A DNA stretch of 13,441 nucleotides from an uncultured Oscillospiraceae bacterium. GTDB lineage: Bacteria > Bacillota > Clostridia > Oscillospirales > Oscillospiraceae. The position numbers were made by a program, and so were the translations under genes. Positions 6,558 through 12,950 of the stretch are shown piece after piece. The notes under the pieces are model-generated. The model was not told the origin of the DNA, searched no databases, and was given only the letters and a program-made list of their open reading frames with translations. Each line of letters begins with the position of its first letter. Positions within the stretch are counted from its first letter, which is position 1. The stretch is taken from the NCBI GenBank assembly GCA_944385195.1, contig CALWWH010000061.1, positions 1 through 13,441 on the forward strand, written 5' to 3'.

Positions 6558-8100
6558 CGTAGTCTACAGCCTTGGTCTCGCGCAGGACATTGACCTTGAT
6601 CTGGCCGGGGTATTCCAGCTCTTCTTCGATCTTGTGGGCAATGTCGCGGGCAAGGAGGATCATATTCTCCTCGCTGACCTCCTCGGGGCGCACCATGACG
6701 CGCACCTCGCGGCCGGCCTGAATGGCATAAGCCTTCTCCACGCCCGGAAAACTGGCAGTGAGGTTCTCCAAGCGCTCCAGGCGCTTGACATAGTTCTCAA
6801 TGTTTTCACGGCGGGCGCCGGGACGGGCAGCAGAAATGGCGTCGGCCGCCTGAACCAGACAGGCGATGACGCTATGCGCCTCCACATCCCCGTGATGGGC
6901 CTCAATGGCGTGGATGACAGCGGGATTTTCCTTGTACTTGCGGGCCAGCTCCACGCCCAGTTGGACATGGGAGCCCTCCATCTCATGGTCGACGGACTTA
7001 CCCAGGTCGTGCAGCAAGCCGGCTCGTTTGGCCAGCTGCACATCCTCTCCCAGTTCGCTGGCCAGCAGGCCGGCGATGTGCGCCACTTCGATGGAGTGGT
7101 TTAGGACGTTCTGGCCGTAACTGGTGCGGTATTTTTGGCGGCCCAGGAGCTTAATAAGCTCAGGGTGCAGTCCATGGACGCCAGTGGCGTAGGTGGCGCT
7201 CTCGCCCTCCTGCTTGATGATGGCATCGACCTCCCGGCGGGACTTCTCGTACATGTCCTCAATACGGGTGGGGTGGATGCGACCGTCAGCGATGAGCTTT
7301 TCCAGCGTCAGGCGGGCAACTTCGCGGCGCACCGGATCAAAACAGGAGACGGTGATCGCCTCCGGGGTATCGTCGATGATCAGGTCCGCACCGGTGATGG
7401 TCTCGAGGGTGCGGATATTGCGGCCTTCGCGGCCAATGATACGGCCCTTCATCTCATCGTTGGGCAGCGGCACGACAGAAACCGTTGTCTCAGCGGCATG
7501 GTCGGCAGCGCAGCGCTGGATGGCGATGGAGATGATTTCGCGGGCGTATTGGTCTGCTTCTTCCTTGCACTGCTCCTTGATCTCCTTGATACGGATGGCG
7601 CTCTCGTGGCGCACCTCATCTTCGACCTTTTGAAGCAGATAGGCTTTCGCCTCGTCCTGGGTGATGCCGGAGATCTTCTCTAAGGTCTCCAGCTGCTGCT
7701 GACGGATCTGTTCGATCTCGTCTCTTGCCGCGTCCGCTTCGGCGTGCTTTTTGTTCAGCTCTTCCTTGCGGCGCTCGTAGGAGTCCAGTTTTTTGTCGAG
7801 AGATTCTTCTTTTTGCTGCAGCCGGCGTTCCTGCTTTTGCAGGTCGGCGCGGGTCTCTTTTACTTCCTTCTCTAATTCGGTCCGGGACTTATGGATCTCA
7901 TCTTTTGCCTCAAGCAGCATCTCGCGCTGCTTGTTTTCACCGGCCTTAATCGCCTTGTTGATGATACGGGTTGCTTCTTCCTCCGCGCTGCCAATCTCTT
8001 TCTCAGCCACGCGTTTGCGATATAAGGCGCCGATAAAGAAAAAGACCACGGCGCCAATCAGAAAACCCACAAGGGGCAGGATAATATACAATTTGTCCAT
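6550..8100 (-). CDS. rny: Ribonuclease Y (membrane-anchored endoribonuclease)
   Basis: RNase Y starts bulk mRNA decay in many Firmicutes by endonucleolytic cleavage at the inner face of the membrane. The 516-residue protein shows all expected parts. An N-terminal helix (about residues 4-27, IILPLVGFLIGAVVFFFIG) is followed by a long charged coiled coil (about 30-190) rich in K, E, R and Q. A KH domain (about 212-275) carries GRIIGREGRNIRT, and an HD domain carries the metal-binding pair H364-D365 in LLHDLGKSVDHEMEGSH. Length and motif spacing match Bacillus RNase Y (about 520 aa). A very strong AGGAGGTGA (8111-8119 on the minus strand) lies ten bases before the ATG. The gene is monocistronic here, with its own promoter and a long leader, and converges on murA. 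Confidence 0.97.
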   Translation of the reverse strand: MDKLYIILPLVGFLIGAVVFFFIGALYRKRVAEKEIGSAEEEATRIINKAIKAGENKQREMLLEAKDEIHKSRTELEKEVKETRADLQKQERRLQQKEESLDKKLDSYERRKEELNKKHAEADAARDEIEQIRQQQLETLEKISGITQDEAKAYLLQKVEDEVRHESAIRIKEIKEQCKEEADQYAREIISIAIQRCAADHAAETTVSVVPLPNDEMKGRIIGREGRNIRTLETITGADLIIDDTPEAITVSCFDPVRREVARLTLEKLIADGRIHPTRIEDMYEKSRREVDAIIKQEGESATYATGVHGLHPELIKLLGRQKYRTSYGQNVLNHSIEVAHIAGLLASELGEDVQLAKRAGLLHDLGKSVDHEMEGSHVQLGVELARKYKENPAVIHAIEAHHGDVEAHSVIACLVQAADAISAARPGARRENIENYVKRLERLENLTASFPGVEKAYAIQAGREVRVMVRPEEVSEENMILLARDIAHKIEEELEYPGQIKVNVLRETKAVDYAK

Positions 8101-8175
8101 AGTTCCGAACTCACCTCCTCACAATCGTTGTTCCCGAACGAAGGAAGAGTTGGCGCAGAATAAAAAAACTCTCAA

Positions 8176-8195
8176 AAGCAGACAAGCCTCTGCCT
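8176..8195 (-). promoter_or_regulatory. Possible hairpin/attenuator in the rny leader
   Basis: On the minus strand AGGCAGA and TCTGCTT can form a 7-bp stem (one G-U pair) around a 6-base loop. A broken T-run follows: TTTT, GAGAG, then seven T (8168-8162). It lies in the roughly 115-base leader between the predicted rny start (about 8216) and its ATG. It could be a weak attenuator or a processing site; the stem is short, so this is tentative. Confidence 0.3.
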
Positions 8196-8222
8196 GCGGA
8201 CAAACACACCAATACATCATTA

Positions 8223-8251
8223 ATTGTAGTTGGTTTTTTGTCTGCTGTCAA
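8223..8251 (-). promoter_or_regulatory. Near-consensus sigma-A promoter of rny
   Basis: On the minus strand a perfect TTGACA (8251-8246), a 17-base spacer and TACAAT (8228-8223) form a near-ideal promoter pointing at rny. Transcription should start around 8216. No other plausible source of rny transcription is visible in the window. Confidence 0.85.
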
Positions 8252-8351
8252 GCAAAACATCTGTTAGATAAAGTGTTTTTTAAGACGGCCACAAGCGCAC
8301 CACCAGCAGAGGCTCTTATTTTCCAGTATCTTACATGGATACAGAGAAATC

Positions 8352-8364
8352 AAGAATGATTCTT
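8352..8364. promoter_or_regulatory. 13-bp palindrome upstream of the copZ-like promoter, candidate operator
   Basis: AAGAATGATTCTT is a perfect 6-1-6 palindrome centred at 8358, ten bases before the weak -35 region of the copZ-like gene. Its AAT-N-ATT core is shared with 7-1-7 sites of the Fur/PerR/Zur family. The outer positions match that consensus only partly, and no cognate regulator lies in the window. Confidence 0.4.
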
Positions 8365-8374
8365 AAAATAGTTC

Positions 8375-8403
8375 TGGATTTTTTCTCCCTTTTATGATAT
8401 ACT
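8375..8403 (+). promoter_or_regulatory. Extended -10 promoter of the copZ-like gene
   Basis: TATACT (8398-8403) is preceded by TG (8395-8396), giving an extended -10. The -35 position, TGGATT at 17-base spacing, is poor, which suits a promoter depending on the TG motif or an activator. Predicted start is about 8410. The 11-mer ATGATATACTG is identical to that in the murA promoter. Confidence 0.65.
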
Positions 8404-8433
8404 GATTCTACAAGGAAAAAAGGAGGGAACCCC

Positions 8434-8634
8434 ATGATTACCATCAGCATCAAGGGTATGATGTGCGCGCACTGTCAGGCCCGTGTGGAAAAAGCGCTCA
8501 AAGCCGTCGAGGGTGTGAGCAGCGTCAACGTCGACCTGGAAGGCGGCAAGGCCACTGTTGAGGGTACCGCCGCCGCTGAGGCTTTGAAGCAGGCTGTTGT
8601 AGACGCCGGCTACGAGGTCACGAGCGTGGCATAA
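8434..8634 (+). CDS. copZ: CopZ-like heavy-metal-associated (HMA) domain metallochaperone
   Basis: This small cytosolic protein of 66 residues is a single HMA domain. The metal-binding motif GMMCAHC puts C11 and C14 at the usual place after the first beta strand. The ferredoxin-like pattern is complete: KAVEGVSSVNVDLEGG after the first helix and AVVDAGYEV near the end. Such proteins bind Cu(I) and pass it to a P-type ATPase or repressor. AGGAGG (8421-8426) sits seven bases before the ATG. No copA ATPase or csoR/copY repressor is adjacent, so the gene stands alone with its own promoter, divergent from rny and just upstream of the Fe-S assembly genes. The metal is inferred as copper from the family; mercury- or zinc-type HMA proteins are less likely. 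Confidence 0.88.
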   Translation: MITISIKGMMCAHCQARVEKALKAVEGVSSVNVDLEGGKATVEGTAAAEALKQAVVDAGYEVTSVA

Positions 8635-8651
8635 ATCCGGTCTTTCACCCA

Positions 8652-8697
8652 TGCAGCGGTTTCCTTTTCTGTGCTTTGGGAAGAGAAACCGTCTGCA
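8652..8697. repeat. Long imperfect hairpin between copZ and sufC
   Basis: Bases 8652-8669 can pair with 8678-8697 to form about 18 bp with two single-base bulges and an 8-base loop; the core is CGGTTTC/GAAACCG. A short second hairpin (8701-8706 with 8715-8720) follows. Neither has a T-run. The structure may end or protect the copZ mRNA, or bind a factor near the next promoter. Confidence 0.45.
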
Positions 8698-8722
8698 GCA
8701 GGTGGAAGAGCTCCTCCGCCCC

Positions 8723-8751
8723 TTGCATAAACCCATTGGATATGTTATGAT
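8723..8751 (+). promoter_or_regulatory. Extended -10 promoter of the sufC operon
   Basis: TTGCAT (8723-8728), a 17-base spacer and TATGAT (8746-8751), with TG at 8743-8744, make a good extended -10 promoter. Transcription should begin near 8758, leaving about 41 bases before the TTG start of sufC. It would drive sufC, sufB and rlmH, and probably mnmG and tatD. Confidence 0.7.
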
Positions 8752-8798
8752 AACAGGTGGCGAACATCGTCACACCCCATTGAAATGAGGGATAAACA

Positions 8799-9536
8799 TT
8801 GTTAGAACTGCGCAACGTACAGTTTACGGCCGGATCGGCCAATATCGTCCAGGATGTCAGCTTGACCATTCCCGAGGGCCGCTTTGTCGTCATCACCGGC
8901 CCCAACGGCGGCGGCAAGACCACTCTGGCTAAGCTCATTATGGGCTTGCAGCAGCCCACCGGCGGAGCCATTATCTGGAACGGTGAAGACGTCACCAACA
9001 TGAGCATCACCGAGCGCGCCCAGCGGGGCATCAGCTACGGCTTCCAGGCGCCGCCCCGGTTTAAGGGCATCCGTGTGTCGGACCTGCTGCGTCTGGCAGC
9101 GGGCAAGGAAAAAAATCTCAGCATCGACCAGTGCTGCACCTACCTGACCAAGGTAGGTCTTTGCGCCCGGGACTACGTCAACCGCGACGTAGACAACAGT
9201 CTCTCCGGCGGCGAACTCAAGCGTATCGAGATTGCGACCATCCTCGCCCGCGGCAACGGGCGGGAGCACACACTGATGATCTTTGACGAGCCGGAGGCCG
9301 GCATCGATCTTTGGAGCTTTGCAAAGCTCACCGACACCTTTAAAGCCCTGCATGCCACCGGCACGGCCACCATCATCATCATCTCCCATCAGGAGCGCAT
9401 CATTCGGCTGGCCGATGAGATCGTCATGGTCTCCGGCGGCAAGGTCTCCGCCCAGGGCAGCGTAGAGGAGATCTTCCCGCTGATCCTCAAAGACACCGTC
9501 GGCGTGTGCACCATGGCAGAAAAGGAGGGATTGTAA
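8799..9536 (+). CDS. sufC: Fe-S cluster assembly ATPase SufC (minimal SMS-like type)
   Basis: SufC is the soluble ABC-type ATPase that drives conformational change in the SufB-type scaffold during Fe-S cluster assembly; it is not a transporter. The 245-residue protein has Walker A GPNGGGKTTL, Q-loop YGFQAPPRFKGI, signature LSGGELKRIEIA, Walker B LMIFDEPEAGIDLWSF and H-loop IISHQE. No membrane segments are present and the partner is SufB-like, which excludes an importer or exporter subunit. The D-loop EPEAGIDLWS differs from the EIDSGLD of standard SufC and resembles the short SufC-like proteins of anaerobes and archaea. The start must be TTG at 8799: GAGGG (8787-8791) is seven bases upstream and an in-frame TAA at 8793 blocks any earlier start. 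The stop overlaps the sufB start by one base (TAATG). Confidence 0.88.
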   Translation: MLELRNVQFTAGSANIVQDVSLTIPEGRFVVITGPNGGGKTTLAKLIMGLQQPTGGAIIWNGEDVTNMSITERAQRGISYGFQAPPRFKGIRVSDLLRLAAGKEKNLSIDQCCTYLTKVGLCARDYVNRDVDNSLSGGELKRIEIATILARGNGREHTLMIFDEPEAGIDLWSFAKLTDTFKALHATGTATIIIISHQERIIRLADEIVMVSGGKVSAQGSVEEIFPLILKDTVGVCTMAEKEGL

Positions 9537-10459
9537 TGATCGGTGAAGTCGAAAAGAAATTGCTCAAAGAGATTGCAAACCTCGATGACATTCCCGCCGA
9601 GGGCGCCTTCAGTCTGCGCGCCGACGGTGAGGGCGTCCTGCTTCGCAGCACCAAGAATGTGCAAATCACCCGTAAGACGGACAAGCCCGGCATTAATATC
9701 CACGTCGCACCTGGCACCGTCTTTGAGAGCGTCCACATCCCCGTCGTTCTGACCGAGAGCGGCCTGACCGACGTGGTTTATAACGATTTCTACATCGGCG
9801 AGGACGCCACCGTTGAAATTGTCGCCGGCTGCGGCATCCACAACTGCGGCTGCGACACCACCCAGCACGATGGCATTCACACCTTCTATGTAGGCAAGAA
9901 TGCCAACCTGACCTACGTGGAAAATCACTACGGCGACGGCGATGGCGAAGGCAAGCGCATCCTCAATCCCCAGACCATCGTCTATATGGAGGAGGGCGCC
10001 AAGGTCACCATGGACACCTCCCAGATCCGCGGTGTGGACGATACCAAGCGCTATACCAAGTGCATCGTCGGCAAGGGCGGCGACCTGGTCATCACCGAGA
10101 AGCTGCTGACCCACGGCGACCAGCACGCTGACTCGAACATGGAAGTGGAGCTCAACGGCGAGGGCGCCTCGGCATCCATCACCTCCCGCTCTGTGGCCCA
10201 GGACGAGTCCTATCAGGTCTTCTACCCGCGCCTGAGCGGCAACTGCGCCTGTTTTGGCCACGTCACCTGCGACGCGATCATCATGGACAAGGCCAAGGTC
10301 CGGGCCATTCCGGAGCTGACGGCCAACCACGTAGACGCCCAACTGATCCACGAAGCCGCCATCGGCAAGATTGCCGGGGAGCAGATTCTCAAGCTCATGA
10401 CCCTGGGCCTGACCGCCGAAAAGGCAGAGCAAGAGATCCTCGACGGCTTCCTGCGCTGA
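9536..10459 (+). CDS. sufB: Short SufB/SufD-family Fe-S cluster scaffold protein (SmsB-like)
   Basis: This 307-residue member of the SufBD family forms the beta-helix scaffold on which Fe-S clusters are built together with SufC. The C-terminal region has the family pattern: VTCDAIIMD, then AQLIHEAAIGKI, then GLTAEKAEQEILDGFL. C245 and E273 align with the functional Cys405 and Glu434 that I recall for E. coli SufB, so it is SufB-like rather than SufD-like. At 307 aa it is much shorter than SufB (about 495) and lacks the N-terminal extension. A cysteine cluster, GCGIHNCGC (C99, C104, C106), precedes QHDGIHTFYVG. With no sufD in the window, a homodimer is inferred. The start is ATG 9536 with AAAGGAGG (9521-9528) seven bases upstream. 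The stop overlaps the rlmH start by one base (TGATG). Confidence 0.85.
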   Translation: MIGEVEKKLLKEIANLDDIPAEGAFSLRADGEGVLLRSTKNVQITRKTDKPGINIHVAPGTVFESVHIPVVLTESGLTDVVYNDFYIGEDATVEIVAGCGIHNCGCDTTQHDGIHTFYVGKNANLTYVENHYGDGDGEGKRILNPQTIVYMEEGAKVTMDTSQIRGVDDTKRYTKCIVGKGGDLVITEKLLTHGDQHADSNMEVELNGEGASASITSRSVAQDESYQVFYPRLSGNCACFGHVTCDAIIMDKAKVRAIPELTANHVDAQLIHEAAIGKIAGEQILKLMTLGLTAEKAEQEILDGFLR

Positions 10460-10938
10460 TGTTCTCCATCACGGTCATCGCCGTGGGCAAGCTCAAGGAG
10501 AAGTTCTACCTGGAGGCCATCGCCGAGTACCGCAAACGGCTCAGCGGCTACTGCCAGCTGGAGCTATTAGAGCTGCCGGAGCAGCGGCTGCCGGAGAACC
10601 CCTCCGCCAGCCAGATCGAAGCGGCCCTTGCCAAAGAGGCCGAAGCCGTGCGCAAGGCCATCCCAAAGCACAGCCTCCTGTGCGTGCTCACCCCCGAGGG
10701 CAAACAGCTCTCCTCGGAGGCCCTGGCCGTCCAGATGGGCCAGTGGAAGCTTCAGCGCCCCGGGGCAGCCTTTGTCCTCGGCAGCAGCTTCGGCATGGAC
10801 CCCTCGCTGAAGGCCCAGGCTGATTTTATGCTGAGCATGTCGAAGATGACCTTTCCCCACCATTTGGCCCGCGTGATGCTGCTCGAGCAGCTGTACCGGG
10901 CGGAGAACATCCAGTCCGGGGGAAAATATCATAAATAA
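10459..10938 (+). CDS. rlmH: 23S rRNA (pseudouridine-1915-N3)-methyltransferase RlmH
   Basis: RlmH is a SPOUT-class methyltransferase that uses S-adenosylmethionine to methylate pseudouridine 1915 in helix 69 of 23S rRNA on the assembled 70S ribosome. The 159-residue protein has the family length. It starts ITVIAVGKLKEKFY, contains LTPEGKQLSSEALA and the glycine-rich FVLGSSFGMD of the cofactor knot, and ends MTFPHHLARVMLLEQLYRA...KYHK, the hallmark C-terminus. It overlaps the SufB-type gene by one base and has no clear ribosome binding site of its own, so translation is probably coupled to the upstream gene. In Bacilli rlmH lies downstream of walRK-yycHIJ-htrA, so its presence about 6 kb from the walRK-like genes may be residual synteny. 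Confidence 0.95.
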   Translation: MFSITVIAVGKLKEKFYLEAIAEYRKRLSGYCQLELLELPEQRLPENPSASQIEAALAKEAEAVRKAIPKHSLLCVLTPEGKQLSSEALAVQMGQWKLQRPGAAFVLGSSFGMDPSLKAQADFMLSMSKMTFPHHLARVMLLEQLYRAENIQSGGKYHK

Positions 10939-10977
10939 ACGCCCGTCAGCCGCAACCAGCGGAGGGGGCAAAACATA

Positions 10978-11005
10978 CGGAGGTGTTGCATCCGCAACAC
11001 CTCCG
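10978..11005 (+). promoter_or_regulatory. Perfect hairpin just upstream of the mnmG ribosome binding site
   Basis: CGGAGGTGTTGC (10978-10989) and GCAACACCTCCG (10994-11005) form a perfect 12-bp stem with the tetraloop ATCC. It is not followed by a T-run. The 3' arm contains CACCTCC, whose CCTCC (11000-11004) is also complementary to the GGAGG (11015-11019) ribosome binding site of mnmG. Two mutually exclusive structures are therefore possible. Confidence 0.65.
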
Positions 11006-11014
11006 CCTTGCAAT

Positions 11015-11020
11015 GGAGGA
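11015..11020 (+). promoter_or_regulatory. Ribosome binding site that fixes the mnmG start
   Basis: GGAGGA ends directly before an ATG at 11021, leaving zero spacing, but is six bases before the ATG at 11027. The second ATG is therefore the likely mnmG start, two codons shorter than the maximal frame. Confidence 0.75.
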
Positions 11021-11026
11021 ATGACC

Positions 11027-12907
11027 ATGCAATACTATGAGGCGGGCAGCTATGATGTCGCTGTCGTCGGCGCAGGCCATGCTGGCATCGAGGCCGCTCT
11101 GGCCGCGGCGCGCATGGGGCTGCGGACGGTGATCTTCACGCTCAATCTCGACGCCGTAGGCAACATGCCCTGCAACCCCGCCATCGGGGGCACAGGCAAG
11201 GGACATCTGGTTCGGGAGCTGGACGCTCTTGGCGGCGAGATGGGCAAGGCCGCCGACCGCTGCTGCATTCAATACCGTCTGCTCAACCGGGGCAAGGGGC
11301 CGGCAGTACATTCCCTGCGCGCCCAGGCCGACCGCCGCAAATACCAGGAGGATATGAAGCGCGTCCTGGAACGGCAGGCAAACCTCGACCTCAAACAGGC
11401 CATGGTCACTGCCCTGCGCGTGGATGCGTCCGGCGCCATCTGTGGCCTGCAGACGCAATTGGGCGCCGTCTATGAGGTTAAGACCGTGGTCATCGCCACA
11501 GGTACCTACCTGTCAGGCCGCGTCATCGTCGGCGAATGCGCCTACGCCTCCGGCCCTGACGGGCTGCACGCCGCTGAGGGCTTGAGCGAGTCTCTGGCGG
11601 CTCTGGGCCTGTCCCTGCGCCGCTTCAAGACCGGCACACCTCCGCGCATCAATGCCCGAAGCATTGATTTTTCCCTCATGGAGCCCCAACCTGGGGACGA
11701 CGAGGTCATTCCCTTCAGCTTCTCTACCACCACAGCCCCGACGAATCAGGCCATTTGCTACCTAACCTACACCAATGAGCGCACCCACCAGGTCATCCGG
11801 GCAAATCTGCACCGCTCGCCCCTCTTTTCCGGTGTCATTGAGGGCGTCGGCCCCCGCTATTGCCCCTCTATTGAGGACAAGGTCGTCCGGTTTGCCGATA
11901 AGCCGCGCCACCAACTCTTTGTAGAGCCCTGTGGCTTGGGCACCGACGAGATGTACCTGCAAGGCTTCTCCTCCAGCCTTCCCGAGGATGTGCAGCTGGA
12001 GATGCTCCACACCATCCGGGGGCTTGAGCACGCCGAGATGATGCGCCCAGCCTACGCCATTGAGTACGACTGTATCGACCCAACGGAGTTATACCCAACC
12101 CTAGAGTGCAAAAAAATCCCTGGCCTCTATGGCGCTGGGCAGTTTAACGGCTCCTCCGGTTACGAAGAAGCCGCCGTGCAGGGCTTTGTCGCCGGGGTCA
12201 ACGCCGCGCTCAAGTGCCGGGGCCAGGCGCCTTTTATCCTCCGCCGCTCCGACGGCTACATCGGCACCCTCATCGACGATCTGGTCACCAAGGGCACCAA
12301 CGAGCCCTACCGGATCATGACCTCCCGCAGTGAATACCGCCTCCTGCACCGGCAGGACAACGCCGACTGGCGTATGCGGGACTTTGCCCTGCGCATTGGT
12401 CTCATGTCCCGGGAAACCTACGACGCCATCGGCGCAAAATATGACGCCGTCCGGCGGGAGATCCGGCGCTTGGAGTCCACAGGCGTTGCAGAGTCTGAGG
12501 ATTTAAACCGGCTTCTGGCCGAAAAAGGGACCGCAGCCGTCAAGGGCTCCGCGCGGCTGGCCGATCTGGTTCGCCGCCCGCAGCTGCATTATGACGACCT
12601 CGCTCCCTTTGACCCAGAGCGGCCTGATTTGGACGCTGCCATCCGGGAACAGGTGGAAATTCAGCTCAAATACGCCGGGTATATTGCCCGCCAGCTGCAC
12701 GATGTGGAGCAATTTCAGCGGGAGGAGTCCCGCACTCTGCCAACAGACATCGATTACAGCGTCATTGGGGGCCTTCGCCTGGAAGCGCGGCAGAAGCTTT
12801 CGCAGATTCGTCCGCAAAACCTGGGCCAGGCCAGCCGCATCTCCGGCGTCAGCCCTGCCGACGTGGCAGTGCTGCTGATTTGGCTCGAGCAGAACAAACA
12901 AACCTAA
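11027..12907 (+). CDS. mnmG: tRNA uridine 5-carboxymethylaminomethyl modification enzyme MnmG (GidA)
   Basis: With MnmE, MnmG installs the (carboxymethyl)aminomethyl group at C5 of wobble uridine 34 in a set of tRNAs, using FAD, NADH and a methylene-tetrahydrofolate carbon. The 626-residue protein has the usual length. It shows the FAD-binding VVGAGHAGIEAALAAARMG near the N-terminus, PCNPAIGGTGKGHLVRELD with C49, TGTPPRI, RYCPSIEDK with C279, GAGQFNGSSGYEEAAVQG and NEPYRIMTSRSEYRLLHRQD. The C-terminal helical domain (IDYSVIGGLRLEARQKL) is the MnmE/tRNA-binding part. C49 and C279 match the two conserved cysteines of the family (47 and 277 in E. coli). The gene is 88 bases after rlmH with no clear promoter between, so read-through from the Fe-S operon is likely. 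mnmE, often adjacent in Firmicutes, is not in the window. Confidence 0.97.
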   Translation: MQYYEAGSYDVAVVGAGHAGIEAALAAARMGLRTVIFTLNLDAVGNMPCNPAIGGTGKGHLVRELDALGGEMGKAADRCCIQYRLLNRGKGPAVHSLRAQADRRKYQEDMKRVLERQANLDLKQAMVTALRVDASGAICGLQTQLGAVYEVKTVVIATGTYLSGRVIVGECAYASGPDGLHAAEGLSESLAALGLSLRRFKTGTPPRINARSIDFSLMEPQPGDDEVIPFSFSTTTAPTNQAICYLTYTNERTHQVIRANLHRSPLFSGVIEGVGPRYCPSIEDKVVRFADKPRHQLFVEPCGLGTDEMYLQGFSSSLPEDVQLEMLHTIRGLEHAEMMRPAYAIEYDCIDPTELYPTLECKKIPGLYGAGQFNGSSGYEEAAVQGFVAGVNAALKCRGQAPFILRRSDGYIGTLIDDLVTKGTNEPYRIMTSRSEYRLLHRQDNADWRMRDFALRIGLMSRETYDAIGAKYDAVRREIRRLESTGVAESEDLNRLLAEKGTAAVKGSARLADLVRRPQLHYDDLAPFDPERPDLDAAIREQVEIQLKYAGYIARQLHDVEQFQREESRTLPTDIDYSVIGGLRLEARQKLSQIRPQNLGQASRISGVSPADVAVLLIWLEQNKQT

Positions 12908-12950
12908 ACCACAGACCGTATCATCACAGCAAAGGGAGAGACAACCGACC

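Noticed and set aside
8799..9536. SufC as the ATPase of a membrane ABC transporter
   Set aside because: The signature and D-loop are of the SufC kind, and the overlapping partner is a soluble SufB/SufD-family protein, not a permease.
9389..10432. A 347-codon minus-strand frame opposite sufC/sufB
   Set aside because: It is a shadow of the SufB-like gene, with repetitive valine, alanine, glycine and aspartate composition, no ribosome binding site and no recognisable motif.
10920..10945. Resemblance of the rlmH 3' end to the SCC integration site (attB) of staphylococci
   Set aside because: The likeness comes from the conserved YHK-stop codons of every rlmH. No recombinase genes, direct repeat or inserted element follow; mnmG begins within about 90 bases.
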